Positions 34,125 through 41,908 of a DNA stretch of 64,000 nucleotides are shown piece by piece. A program made the position numbers and the translations under genes. The notes below the pieces were generated by a model that saw nothing but the letters and a program-made list of their open reading frames with translations, searched no databases and was not told the origin of the DNA. Every line of letters starts with the position of its first letter. The first letter of the stretch is position 1. Where the stretch lies: NCBI RefSeq assembly GCF_016900875.1, contig NZ_JAFEUM010000009.1, forward strand, positions 1-64,000, in the 5' to 3' direction. The stretch is from Vibrio ulleungensis (GTDB lineage: Bacteria > Pseudomonadota > Gammaproteobacteria > Enterobacterales > Vibrionaceae).

Positions 34125-34400
34125 TTACCAATCACAAAGCAGCGCCGGAGTGTTGTCTACAGGATTGCAGGCGTGAACCACAATAGGCTCAATAAAAATC
34201 GCATCACCTTCATTTAAGATTACATTGGAATTGTAAAGAGACAAGCATGTTTGACCGTCAAGCATGCTCCCAATAGATAGCTCGGGATGATAATGGGCTT
34301 TGTAGCCTTGAGCACTATCTCGAGTTGTCCTTACCGTCAAATACGGTGTGAGTCGGCTCGTCCAATAGTCCTGTCTAATGTCCCTTATTTTGCTCTCCAT
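34125..34400 (-). pseudogene. AraC-family regulator fragment (sensor domain only)
   Basis: 91 aa: TVRTTRDSAQGYKAHYHPELSIGSMLDGQTCLSLYN...GDAIFIEPIVVHACNPVDN is the cupin-like N-terminal domain of AraC-type regulators. The frame stops after CDW, and the DNA-binding half is missing. One base shift lets the frame run on (KFVEQKDWQSLWVND) to a stop at 34078, still without a helix-turn-helix. A truncated or decayed regulator is the best reading. Confidence 0.6.
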
Positions 34401-34503
34401 GCTATCAAATCACCTTTGTACTTATCTTTGCCGTATCGAGATTTCCACATTACATAAACTAAGTCAAAAATTCGACTGTGGTTTGACAACTCAGAAAGAG
34501 TGA

Positions 34504-34534
34504 AGCACGAATTGGGGCAGAAACGTGTTTAGCT
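34504..34534 (-). repeat. cargo-border repeat copy E
   Basis: AGCACG-AATTGGGGCAGAAA-CGTGTT: one palindrome of the border-repeat family, followed by AGCTTG/CAAGCT. It lies upstream of the AraC-like fragment. Confidence 0.6.
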
Positions 34535-35120
34535 TGTTCAAGCTAGCCAAATGAATGGTCTCAATCCCCTTGAAGCATTATGGTTAAGCAAGCCCCATAG
34601 GGTAAATGGCTCGTCGATATATAGGCTGCTATTTTAAAAAATTAACGCTAGCAGCGACCAACTAATTAATCGTGACTTGGGTAAAGTTATATTCGGCCGT
34701 ATATGGCTCTACTTTTTGACGTAAGCAGTCTTTATCAACTCCCATGCTATTGCTTAAACTTTGCTCAGCCAGTAAACTTTGAGTTGTTGAGTGGGAGTCT
34801 GGTTCGACGCGAAGCCGCGATTCGGGTCCACCAGCGGGTGGAATTTCGCCGCGGATTCGGGCTGGGCTCTCAATCAATAGCTAGTTCTCCCAAAGTAGGT
34901 TTGGCTACCATGCATCGACTTGATGTTCCCCACATGGCCTATTCACCTCAACTTCCCCAAAAGCACATGATTATGGCGGTCATAGTTATAACCGGTTTAG
35001 TAGCGTTCGCCGGTAGAAGTGTTAACTTGCCTCTTCCCGAGAACAGGACTGCAATGTTTGGGAAGTATGATAAGTAGTGGCAATGCAAACTGCTGTAACT
35101 GAAACCATAGTAACTCCAAT
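34535..35120. other. 590-bp stretch without a supported gene
   Basis: Several overlapping short frames on both strands show no family pattern. A patch at about 34790-34870 is clearly richer in G+C than its surroundings. Probably decayed cargo DNA near the right end of the island. Confidence 0.4.
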
Positions 35121-35152
35121 GCTAACTCGTTTTGGGGCAAATACGTGTTATT
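35121..35152 (-). repeat. cargo-border repeat copy F
   Basis: GCTAACTCGTTTTGGGGCAA followed by ATACGTGTTATT: the most regular single palindrome of the family (TAAC-CG ... CG-GTTA). It is the right-most copy, about 170 bp from attR. Confidence 0.7.
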
Positions 35153-35205
35153 ATGACCAGAATCGTTAGTACCAACGAAATCAATTTTTAGACTATTACC
35201 CTTTA

Positions 35206-35230
35206 GCCACCAGCCACCAGCCACCAGCCA
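35206..35230. repeat. tandem GCCACCA heptamers
   Basis: Three and a half direct copies of GCCACCA. Each differs by one base from GTCACCA, the inverse of the integrase arm heptamer, and the array directly abuts two good GGTGACA copies. Confidence 0.7.
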
Positions 35231-35233
35231 ACT

Positions 35234-35252
35234 GGTGACATAGGTGGTGACA
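35234..35252. repeat. GGTGACA heptamers (right arm sites)
   Basis: Copies at 35234-35240 and 35246-35252, about 75-90 bp inside attR. They match the cluster at 19282-19339 near attL and are probable integrase binding sites. Confidence 0.65.
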
Positions 35253-35324
35253 AAAATCAAAAACAAACAACCAAGCCAAGTTAAATTATTGTTTTAATTG
35301 ACTTTAGTTTTATTAATCAACATT

Positions 35325-35345
35325 CAGATCCAGAATATTGAATAA
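35325..35345 (+). repeat. attR core of the yicC island
   Basis: CAGATCCAGAA-TATTGAATAA, 19 of 21 bases identical to the end of yicC at 19153-19173. It marks the right end of the island and is likely the original 3' end of the host yicC. Confidence 0.85.
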
Positions 35346-35382
35346 CCGATTCAGTAGTCTAGCTCTCTAACATAAATGACAT

Positions 35383-35407
35383 AAGCCTCTGTTTAAGAGG
35401 CTTTTTT
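35383..35407 (+). terminator. probable original yicC terminator
   Basis: AAGCCTCT-GTTTA-AGAGGCTTTTTT hairpin 38 bp after attR. Without the island it would lie just after the yicC stop. Confidence 0.8.
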
Positions 35408-35607
35408 AATGCCTTACGAAGGTACGCACATACATACGATTGATCATTCCTAGTACCACTGATAAAAACGTTTAAGACTACTGCTGAGATATCGCGCACA
35501 ATATACACGACGTGGATTTTTATCCGTTCTTTGCCAAATAATTCCCCACTAGACAAAGGGGTGACCAAGGTCACCTTTCTGTGAAACTTTCACAGCCCAT
35601 GAAAGTT

Positions 35608-35623
35608 TTGAGAGCGCTTTCAA
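35608..35623 (+). promoter_or_regulatory. LacI-type operator candidate
   Basis: TTGAGAGCGCTTTCAA, a palindrome with a central GC step and one mismatched pair, the form of LacI/GalR-family sites. About 170 bp upstream of the beta-glucosidase start. Confidence 0.5.
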
Positions 35624-35677
35624 ATACTCAATACTTTATTCACAAAACCCAAAAAAACCGTAGTACATTGCACAATA

Positions 35678-35689
35678 GAAACCGGTTCC
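35678..35689 (+). promoter_or_regulatory. second LacI-type operator candidate
   Basis: GAAACCGGTTCC, near-palindromic with a central CG, about 110 bp upstream of the beta-glucosidase. No LacI-family gene is seen in the window. Confidence 0.5.
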
Positions 35690-35707
35690 TTTTTGGCTGT
35701 GAGTTTT

Positions 35708-35729
35708 GGTTCATTGATGATCATGAACC
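35708..35729 (+). promoter_or_regulatory. 22-bp inverted repeat upstream of the beta-glucosidase
   Basis: GGTTCAT...ATGAACC arms (7 bp each) around TGATGATC. A regulator binding site or mRNA-leader hairpin; the regulator is unknown. Confidence 0.45.
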
Positions 35730-35795
35730 TTCATCGCAAAAAGAGCGCTAACAACCTTGCACTGCCCAGCGGTGATACATTAACGGAAAATGCTC

Positions 35796-38576
35796 ATGTC
35801 TGACCCTATACAACGCGCCAATGACGCACTCAAAGCGCAACAAATATTAGCTCCTGTTAGCCGACAAGCCGCGGCAGAAGGGATTGTATTACTGCGTAAC
35901 CATCAACACGTTTTACCGCTACTACCAAGCGACAAAGTATCTCTGTTTGGTCGTTGCCAAGTGGATTATTACCGTAGTGGTACAGGGTCTGGTGGTGCGG
36001 TTAACGTGCCTTACACCGTCAATGCTGTGCAAGGTATGCAAAATAACCAGAGCATCAATCTGAATCAGGAACTTGTGGCGATTTATCAAGACTGGTTAGC
36101 AAATAACCCATTTGACGATGGCGGTGGCGGTTGGGCGGCAGAACCATGGTTCCAGCACGAAATGCCACTTGATGACAACCTCGTGTCACGTGCTAAGAGT
36201 ATCTCAAATAAAGCCGTGGTATTTGTTGGGCGAACCGCGGGTGAAGACCAAGATAACGCATTAACTAAAGGCAGCTTCTTGCTCACGGACACCGAGCAAA
36301 AGATGATTGATACGGTGTGTGCTCACTTTGATCAGGTGATTGTGGTGCTTAACGTCACCAACGTTATCGATATGTCCTGGTTGGACGAAGGTGAAAATCG
36401 AGACTCTATTAAAGGCGTGCTGTACTCGTGGGCTGCGGGTATGGAAGGCGGAGACGCGTTAGCCGATATTCTAAGCGGAGATGTCACTCCTAGTGGACGT
36501 CTTACCGACTCCATCGCTTATCAGCTTAGCGATCATCCTTCTGATGAAAACTTTGGTAGTGATGTGCGCAACCTTTACGTTGAAGATATCTATGTTGGCT
36601 ATCGCTACTTCGAAACCTTCGCTCCAGAAAAAATCCGCTTCCCATTTGGAGCTGGCCTGTCTTATACCTCATTCTCTAAACAGTTAAACTCATACACCGT
36701 TGAAGGCAGCGCTGCTGACGCAGTACTTCACTTTGACGTATTGGTCACTAATACTGGCAATCAATATTCAGGGAAGGAAGTCGCTTCATTATACGTGACC
36801 GCCCCTCAAGGGAAACTTGGGCAGCCAATTAAAGCGCTGGTTGGTTTTAACAAAACAAGCACTTTAGCGCCTGGTGAGTCTGAGATTTTGACCATCCGCG
36901 TTCCAGCTCATGTATTAAGTTCATACGATGACTCTGGCGTAACGGGACACAAGAGTTGTTGGTTATTAGAGGCCGGCGATTACCAGTTTAGTCTTGGCGG
37001 TAGTGTTAGAGAGGCAGCACACATAGATGCATGCTGGTCAATCAAATCAACGTTAATTATTGATCAAGTCAGTGAAGCATTAGCACCGGTCATTGCGTTT
37101 GAACGTATAAAACCAGAACTATCAGAGGGATCATTTAGCCTCGGGTTAGAAGCGGTTAATACACGCTCTATTGATCTTGAAAAGCGCATCATCGACAACC
37201 TACCTACCAGTTACACCATTACTGGAGACAAAGGGATTCGTTTAGAAGATGTGAAACAGGGGCGCGCTGAGATGCGAGACTTTATCGCGCAGCTCAACGC
37301 ACATCAACTCGCGACCATTGTACGTGGTGAAGGTATGTGTAGCCCTAAAGTTACCCCAGGCACGGCGGCAGCATTTGGTGGTGTGAGTGATGAACTGTTC
37401 CAATTTGGCATTCCTGTAGCCGCCGCATCGGACGGCCCATCAGGCATTCGCATGGACAGTGGCCACCCTGCGTCACAAGTCCCTATTGGTACATTGCTCG
37501 CTTGTACATGGAATACGGAATTAAATCACCAGCTATACACTCTGGTGGGTAAAGAAATGCAAGCCAACGAAATTGACACCTTGTTAGGTCCTGGCATGAA
37601 CATTCATCGTCACCCGCTCAATGGGCGCAATTTTGAGTACTTCTCAGAAGACCCATTCTTAACGGGTAAAATGGCCTGCGCCCAGACGCTTGGTCTAAAG
37701 CATGCTGGAGTGTCGGGTACCGTTAAGCACTTCGCGGCCAACGACCAAGAAACCGGTCGGCACCACGTTGATAGCGTGATGTCAGAGCGTGCACTTCGAG
37801 AGATCCATCTAAAAGGGTTTGAAATGGTGGTGAAAGAGGGCGAGGCCTCAACCATAATGACCACTTACAACCCTGTAAACGGTCACTGGACTGCCTCTAG
37901 CTACGATCTAAACACCACGATTTTGAGACAGGAATGGGGCTATACCGGCATAGTAATGAGTGACTGGTGGGCAAAAATGAACCATTGCGTCTCTGGTGGT
38001 GAAGAGTCCATAAGCTTTACGTCCTTTATGGTTCGCTCTCAAAACGATCTCTATATGGTGGTCGAAAACGACAAAGCCGAACACGGTGGGCACAACGACG
38101 ATACTCTCGCAGCTCTAGACAACGGGACACTCACTATTGGTGAACTTCAGCGATGCGCGATGAACATTTGTCGCTTCATCATAGATGCGCCTGTCATGCA
38201 AAGGCCTCTAAAAGCCTATGAGCCTATTAAGCCGTTTTCACCTAAGTCACAAGCTGATGAGCACGCGATTTTACTAGAGTCTAATACGCCATTGGGCACA
38301 AAGAACAATACAACTCGAACGATCCGCGTAACTCAAGCGGGTGTGTATCGCTGTAGTGTTCAAGCAAGCTATGAGAAAGATTCGCTCGCCCAATCAACCT
38401 GCTCACTGCTGATCAATGATGACTTTGCAATGACCTTTTCGCTCAATGGAACCGAAGGAAAAACTCAAACCGTAGAAGGTGTGCCGATTAGACTGGAAGT
38501 GGGTGACTACCACCTTCAATTTAACTTTGTTAAACCAGGACTGTATTTGGACAGCCTAACGCTGGTTCAATCTTAG
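35796..38576 (+). CDS. family 3 glycoside hydrolase (beta-glucosidase) with permuted domains
   Basis: 926 aa from the ATG at 35796 (GGA 8 bp upstream; an ATG two codons earlier is less well placed). The domain order is unusual: the GH3 C-terminal alpha/beta domain (about 15-260) and a fibronectin-like domain (about 300-400) come first, then the GH3 catalytic barrel (about 490-770) with ASDGPSGIR, GPGMNIHRHPLNGRNFEYFSED, KHFAANDQE and the nucleophile Asp723 in VMSDWW. A C-terminal beta-sandwich (about 830-926) may bind sugar. Permuted GH3 enzymes are known. No signal peptide, so cytoplasmic. Confidence 0.9.
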   Translation: MSDPIQRANDALKAQQILAPVSRQAAAEGIVLLRNHQHVLPLLPSDKVSLFGRCQVDYYRSGTGSGGAVNVPYTVNAVQGMQNNQSINLNQELVAIYQDWLANNPFDDGGGGWAAEPWFQHEMPLDDNLVSRAKSISNKAVVFVGRTAGEDQDNALTKGSFLLTDTEQKMIDTVCAHFDQVIVVLNVTNVIDMSWLDEGENRDSIKGVLYSWAAGMEGGDALADILSGDVTPSGRLTDSIAYQLSDHPSDENFGSDVRNLYVEDIYVGYRYFETFAPEKIRFPFGAGLSYTSFSKQLNSYTVEGSAADAVLHFDVLVTNTGNQYSGKEVASLYVTAPQGKLGQPIKALVGFNKTSTLAPGESEILTIRVPAHVLSSYDDSGVTGHKSCWLLEAGDYQFSLGGSVREAAHIDACWSIKSTLIIDQVSEALAPVIAFERIKPELSEGSFSLGLEAVNTRSIDLEKRIIDNLPTSYTITGDKGIRLEDVKQGRAEMRDFIAQLNAHQLATIVRGEGMCSPKVTPGTAAAFGGVSDELFQFGIPVAAASDGPSGIRMDSGHPASQVPIGTLLACTWNTELNHQLYTLVGKEMQANEIDTLLGPGMNIHRHPLNGRNFEYFSEDPFLTGKMACAQTLGLKHAGVSGTVKHFAANDQETGRHHVDSVMSERALREIHLKGFEMVVKEGEASTIMTTYNPVNGHWTASSYDLNTTILRQEWGYTGIVMSDWWAKMNHCVSGGEESISFTSFMVRSQNDLYMVVENDKAEHGGHNDDTLAALDNGTLTIGELQRCAMNICRFIIDAPVMQRPLKAYEPIKPFSPKSQADEHAILLESNTPLGTKNNTTRTIRVTQAGVYRCSVQASYEKDSLAQSTCSLLINDDFAMTFSLNGTEGKTQTVEGVPIRLEVGDYHLQFNFVKPGLYLDSLTLVQS

Positions 38577-38594
38577 ATAAAATCATCGATTCCT

Positions 38595-38624
38595 AGCCCC
38601 AGCCTTCGCTGGGGCATTTTTTTG
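38595..38624 (+). terminator. terminator after the beta-glucosidase gene
   Basis: AGCCCCAGC-CTTC-GCTGGGGC then TTTTTTT, a 9-bp stem. Confidence 0.9.
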
Positions 38625-38681
38625 AGTCGGGAAAACTGTCTAAGGCACTAATTTGAGCGGTGTGCGAGCGGTAAAACCCTT

Positions 38682-38697
38682 GCGCAAACGTTTTCGG
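38682..38697 (+). promoter_or_regulatory. PurR-type box upstream of the 2OG oxygenase gene
   Basis: GCGCAAACGTTTTCGG matches the PurR consensus (ANGCAANCGNTTNCNT) at all conserved positions but the outermost two. It is about 95 bp before the start codon of the next gene. A related LacI-family repressor could use a similar site. Confidence 0.6.
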
Positions 38698-38791
38698 CGT
38701 GATGGTGCTATCGAAATGGAACTCTATAGGTGTAATTGACGTCGATTCCATTAACATGTGCGTAACACCACACTAGACGACAGGCTATACC

Positions 38792-39631
38792 ATGAAACTA
38801 GAAGCGATTGACTTTCATGCCAGTGACGCAGCTGAGCGATTTGTTGCCTCATTACGCGAGACTGGATTTGGGGTTCTTAAAAACCATCCCATTCTCGAAC
38901 GCGATGTGCAGAGCATTTATCAAAACTGGTATGCCTTTTTTAACGATAGTAGCAAAGATAACTATCGCTTCAATGTCGACACTCAAGACGGGTTTTTCCC
39001 TGCAGAGATTTCCGAAACAGCAAAGGGTCACAGTGTTAAAGACATTAAAGAGTATTTTCATTATTACCCGTGGGGACAGTGCCCTGTCGATCTTAAAGCG
39101 GAGCTAAGTCGCTACTACGCCAACGCAACAGATTTGGCCGCAACCCTACTAACTTGGGTTGAAGACCATTCTCCTAAAGAAGTGGTTGAGCATTACTCCC
39201 AATCACTCTCCAGCATGATTGACGGCAGTGAACAATCATTGTTACGTGTATTGCACTACCCACCATTAAGCGGTGATGAGGAGCTTGGTGCAATACGCGC
39301 CGCAGCCCATGAAGACATCAATTTGCTAACCATTCTGCCAGCGGCAAATGAACCTGGCCTGCAAGTAAAAGCCAAAGACGGCAGCTGGTTAGATGTTCCT
39401 TGCGATCACGGTAACTTAATCATCAACATTGGTGATATGTTACAAGAAGCATCACAAGGCTACTTTCCATCGACAACTCATAGAGTCATCAATCCAGAAG
39501 GAGCGGACAAAAGTAAATCGCGAATTTCTCTGCCGCTATTTTTGCATCCAAACCCTGAAGTTGTTCTTTCCGAGCGACATACCGCTCACAGCTACCTGAT
39601 GGAGCGCCTACGTGAGCTAGGTGTCATATAA
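38792..39631 (+). CDS. 2OG-Fe(II) oxygenase (isopenicillin N synthase family)
   Basis: 279 aa. The N-terminal DIOX_N-like half (LRETGFGVLKNHPI) is followed by the double-stranded beta-helix with iron ligands in AAHEDINLLTILP (His, Asp) and TTHRVINP (His), and the 2-oxoglutarate Arg in SRISLPLF. Soluble, cytoplasmic. The substrate of this bacterial branch is not known to me. A PurR-type box upstream suggests a link with purine metabolism. Confidence 0.85.
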   Translation: MKLEAIDFHASDAAERFVASLRETGFGVLKNHPILERDVQSIYQNWYAFFNDSSKDNYRFNVDTQDGFFPAEISETAKGHSVKDIKEYFHYYPWGQCPVDLKAELSRYYANATDLAATLLTWVEDHSPKEVVEHYSQSLSSMIDGSEQSLLRVLHYPPLSGDEELGAIRAAAHEDINLLTILPAANEPGLQVKAKDGSWLDVPCDHGNLIINIGDMLQEASQGYFPSTTHRVINPEGADKSKSRISLPLFLHPNPEVVLSERHTAHSYLMERLRELGVI

Positions 39632-39650
39632 GTAGGTACCTTATAAAGAC

Positions 39651-39676
39651 CAAAGGCCACTAGCGTGGCCTTTTTT
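39651..39676 (+). terminator. terminator after the 2OG oxygenase gene
   Basis: AAAGGCCAC-TAGC-GTGGCCTTTTTT, a strong hairpin with T-run between convergent genes. Confidence 0.9.
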
Positions 39677-39692
39677 ACGTTTACCCGGTTGG

Positions 39693-40943
39693 TTATTGAA
39701 TCCAATAACTGGAGGAGTCGGTCGATTTTTTCTTAAATAGAGTGATGTATAGGCTGTATGAGATGATCTGTCCCGCCACAATGGCGCAAAACATCAATAC
39801 TGCCGATAACCCAATATTGGGAATAGGCAAAATTGCTTGAGAGAAAAACGATTCACTTGCCCCCACCAAAATACGGCTACCTGGAACTAAGATGATAATC
39901 CCTTGCATGATGTACACCAAGGGAGGCACTTGCCTAACCTTGCCCATCACCAAGCCATAACAAGTGATGATCATGGTACTGATCCAGGTTCCAATAACCC
40001 AATCGTTGGTTATGTAAAGCGGCCCCCACATCCCAACAATGGCTGCAGGGAATGCAAATACTATATCGACCCAACGAGCATTAAATACCACCCCTAGGGC
40101 TGCGGAAATGCCTACTAAACCAAAGACATGCAAAAGTAGCGGTACTTCATTAATGTAGTGCGTTTCAGAAGGGTGTGGTAGGACGGTATTCGCCAGGCTA
40201 ATTCCTAGCACAATGCCAATAAATAGCTTTAATATGATGAGTAAACTTTGCGCCAGAAGCTCTATCCCTGACCCAAAGTCATTATGAGCCAAACTCTCCA
40301 GTGCATTGGTTACAGTGAGCCCAGGTACGAATAATACTATGGCGGAAATACACAGCGCATAAACAGGTAAGCCGGGGTCTAGCGACGACAGCAACCCGAC
40401 AATAAAGGCCACCAAAAATGCCGCGACAAACTCCACGATAATTGCCCGTTCATCGGTAAACACACGGCATACTACCCAAACTAATAATCCCAAAATCGCC
40501 GATATACCTACAGCAGGCAATGTACTGCCAACCAAACATAGGTAGCTAGGCGGAATTAATATAAAAGCTAAGCATTGCAACCATAAAGAGTAAGGATGCT
40601 GTTGTATCGCTTGTCGGCTTTGTTTTAAAGCAGAAATAGTCTCTACTAGCATTCTTAAATTGATGACCGGAAGTGGTTTTTTTTGCAGCACCGTCACATG
40701 CTCTGGCTCTTCAAACACTGCCATCACTTTGGTGGGCGTGATATCGAGAGCGACTTTCTGCATTCTTGCATGCGCATAACGGTAGGTATATTTAACAACG
40801 GAGTGCGGAGGGCAACCTGAACTGTGCAAGCGATCAATAAAGTCGAGGGTGGTTTGTATCGCTTGCTTGTCTTTAGATTGAATGGTCACGGCGCGCTCCC
40901 TAGGTGTAATAGCGAGCGTATTGTAGCGACTTTTTCTTAGCAA
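39693..40943 (-). CDS. threonine/serine exporter (ThrE) family protein
   Basis: 416 aa. A cytoplasmic N-terminal half of about 130 residues (DUF1212: LDFIDRLHSSGCPPHSVVKYTYRYA) is followed by about ten membrane segments in two bundles, covering both ThrE domains that are split into two genes in some bacteria. FVPGLTVTNALESLAHNDFGSG is the conserved loop. Substrate not provable by sequence. Single gene. Confidence 0.82.
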   Translation of the reverse strand: MLRKSRYNTLAITPRERAVTIQSKDKQAIQTTLDFIDRLHSSGCPPHSVVKYTYRYAHARMQKVALDITPTKVMAVFEEPEHVTVLQKKPLPVINLRMLVETISALKQSRQAIQQHPYSLWLQCLAFILIPPSYLCLVGSTLPAVGISAILGLLVWVVCRVFTDERAIIVEFVAAFLVAFIVGLLSSLDPGLPVYALCISAIVLFVPGLTVTNALESLAHNDFGSGIELLAQSLLIILKLFIGIVLGISLANTVLPHPSETHYINEVPLLLHVFGLVGISAALGVVFNARWVDIVFAFPAAIVGMWGPLYITNDWVIGTWISTMIITCYGLVMGKVRQVPPLVYIMQGIIILVPGSRILVGASESFFSQAILPIPNIGLSAVLMFCAIVAGQIISYSLYITLFKKKSTDSSSYWIQ

Positions 40944-41019
40944 AATAGAACTATTTTTAACGGCATATTTACGACACTACTCTTTGATGAATTAGGTTAC
41001 CTAGAGTGGCAACCAATCA

Positions 41020-41688
41020 TCATTTTGGCGTATAACCAAAGTGCTCAATATCTTCGTGGTATAGACGTTCAATTCTGGCTATATTCTTGGGGGTTAAGTA
41101 CTCATCATAATTATTGATATTACTCGAGTTTTTCTTTTTGAGAGCGTGCTGCTCCACACCCAACTTATCGCAAATGGTCACAATATCATTGTGAATGTTC
41201 TCGAGCTTAAACACATCATCAAGCAGTACAAGTCCGTGTTCATCGGTGATGTCTTGCCACATTGGTGCGGTATGGGTACTCACATGTCGGTCAAAGCGCG
41301 TTTCCCAAAACTCTGGCAACATATCGAGAAAGTAAGGGAAGCTTCGCTTAGCCATCATTAGCCTTGGTTTGGTTAGCGTCCAGTGTTTAGTCAGGTACTT
41401 CCAGCACGAAACAGCACGAAAATAGGGGTTACGTACTATGGCAAATTTATACATCTCTGCAAATTCTTGCTCGGTATATAAAAATTTCTGTGCAAACAAC
41501 ATTCTTTTATATTCGTACTCACCCAGTGACACTAAGTGATTATTGAGGTTGTTATTCCACTGGCTTTTGTCTAGTGCGACAAACGGCGTGCCATATTTCC
41601 ACTCAGACACTGCGTAACTTGGGCCCAAAATTTCTTTCAGTGAAGTCCCACCTGCTTTTCTAATATGTAGCCATAAATATTTGTTCAT
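41020..41688 (-). CDS. sulfotransferase family protein
   Basis: 222 aa. The N-terminal LHIRKAGGTSLKEIL is the 5'-phosphosulfate P-loop, and FAIVRNPYFRAVSCWKYL is the 3'-phosphate motif of PAPS-dependent sulfotransferases (Sulfotransfer_2 type). No signal peptide. Acceptor unknown; a surface glycan is the usual guess for bacterial members. PAPS is also the substrate of CysH in this window. Stands alone. Confidence 0.78.
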   Translation of the reverse strand: MNKYLWLHIRKAGGTSLKEILGPSYAVSEWKYGTPFVALDKSQWNNNLNNHLVSLGEYEYKRMLFAQKFLYTEQEFAEMYKFAIVRNPYFRAVSCWKYLTKHWTLTKPRLMMAKRSFPYFLDMLPEFWETRFDRHVSTHTAPMWQDITDEHGLVLLDDVFKLENIHNDIVTICDKLGVEQHALKKKNSSNINNYDEYLTPKNIARIERLYHEDIEHFGYTPK

Positions 41689-41908
41689 GCCCTGCCCTGT
41701 TCCTTACGTCCGTTTGGTACACATCCGCTACTTCGGGTGCCGATATCACTAAGAGTAAAGAGTTTTCATCAGCTTCGGGTTTTCAACAATGCGAATTTTT
41801 ACACAATCGGTGTCGCTGTCCAACAAATGAACATTTCTAGAGCTGTCGCTCACATTGCGTAACCTAAGTTGTCTATTCTTATAAAAATTCATTATTCGGA
41901 GTCTATAA

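Larger units (their letters stand above)
19153..35345. mobile_element. 16.2-kb integrative genomic island in the 3' end of yicC
   Basis: Bounded by 21-bp repeats (19153-19173 and 35325-35345, 19/21 identical). It has a P4-type integrase just inside the left end, an AlpA-like regulator and a replication initiator. Core genes of the host flank both sides. The 3' end of yicC is the documented target of the mobilisable islands moved by SXT/R391 conjugative elements; this island shares the target, but I did not recognise an SXT-like oriT. Cargo from 24.5 kb onward is partly integron-cassette DNA. Confidence 0.88.

Noticed and set aside
34703..35077. 124-codon plus-strand frame near the right island end
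   Set aside because: Low-complexity arginine-rich middle, opposite frames equally open, no family resemblance.
35359..35574. 71-codon minus-strand frame just right of attR
   Set aside because: It runs through the terminator at 35383-35407 and has no ribosome site.
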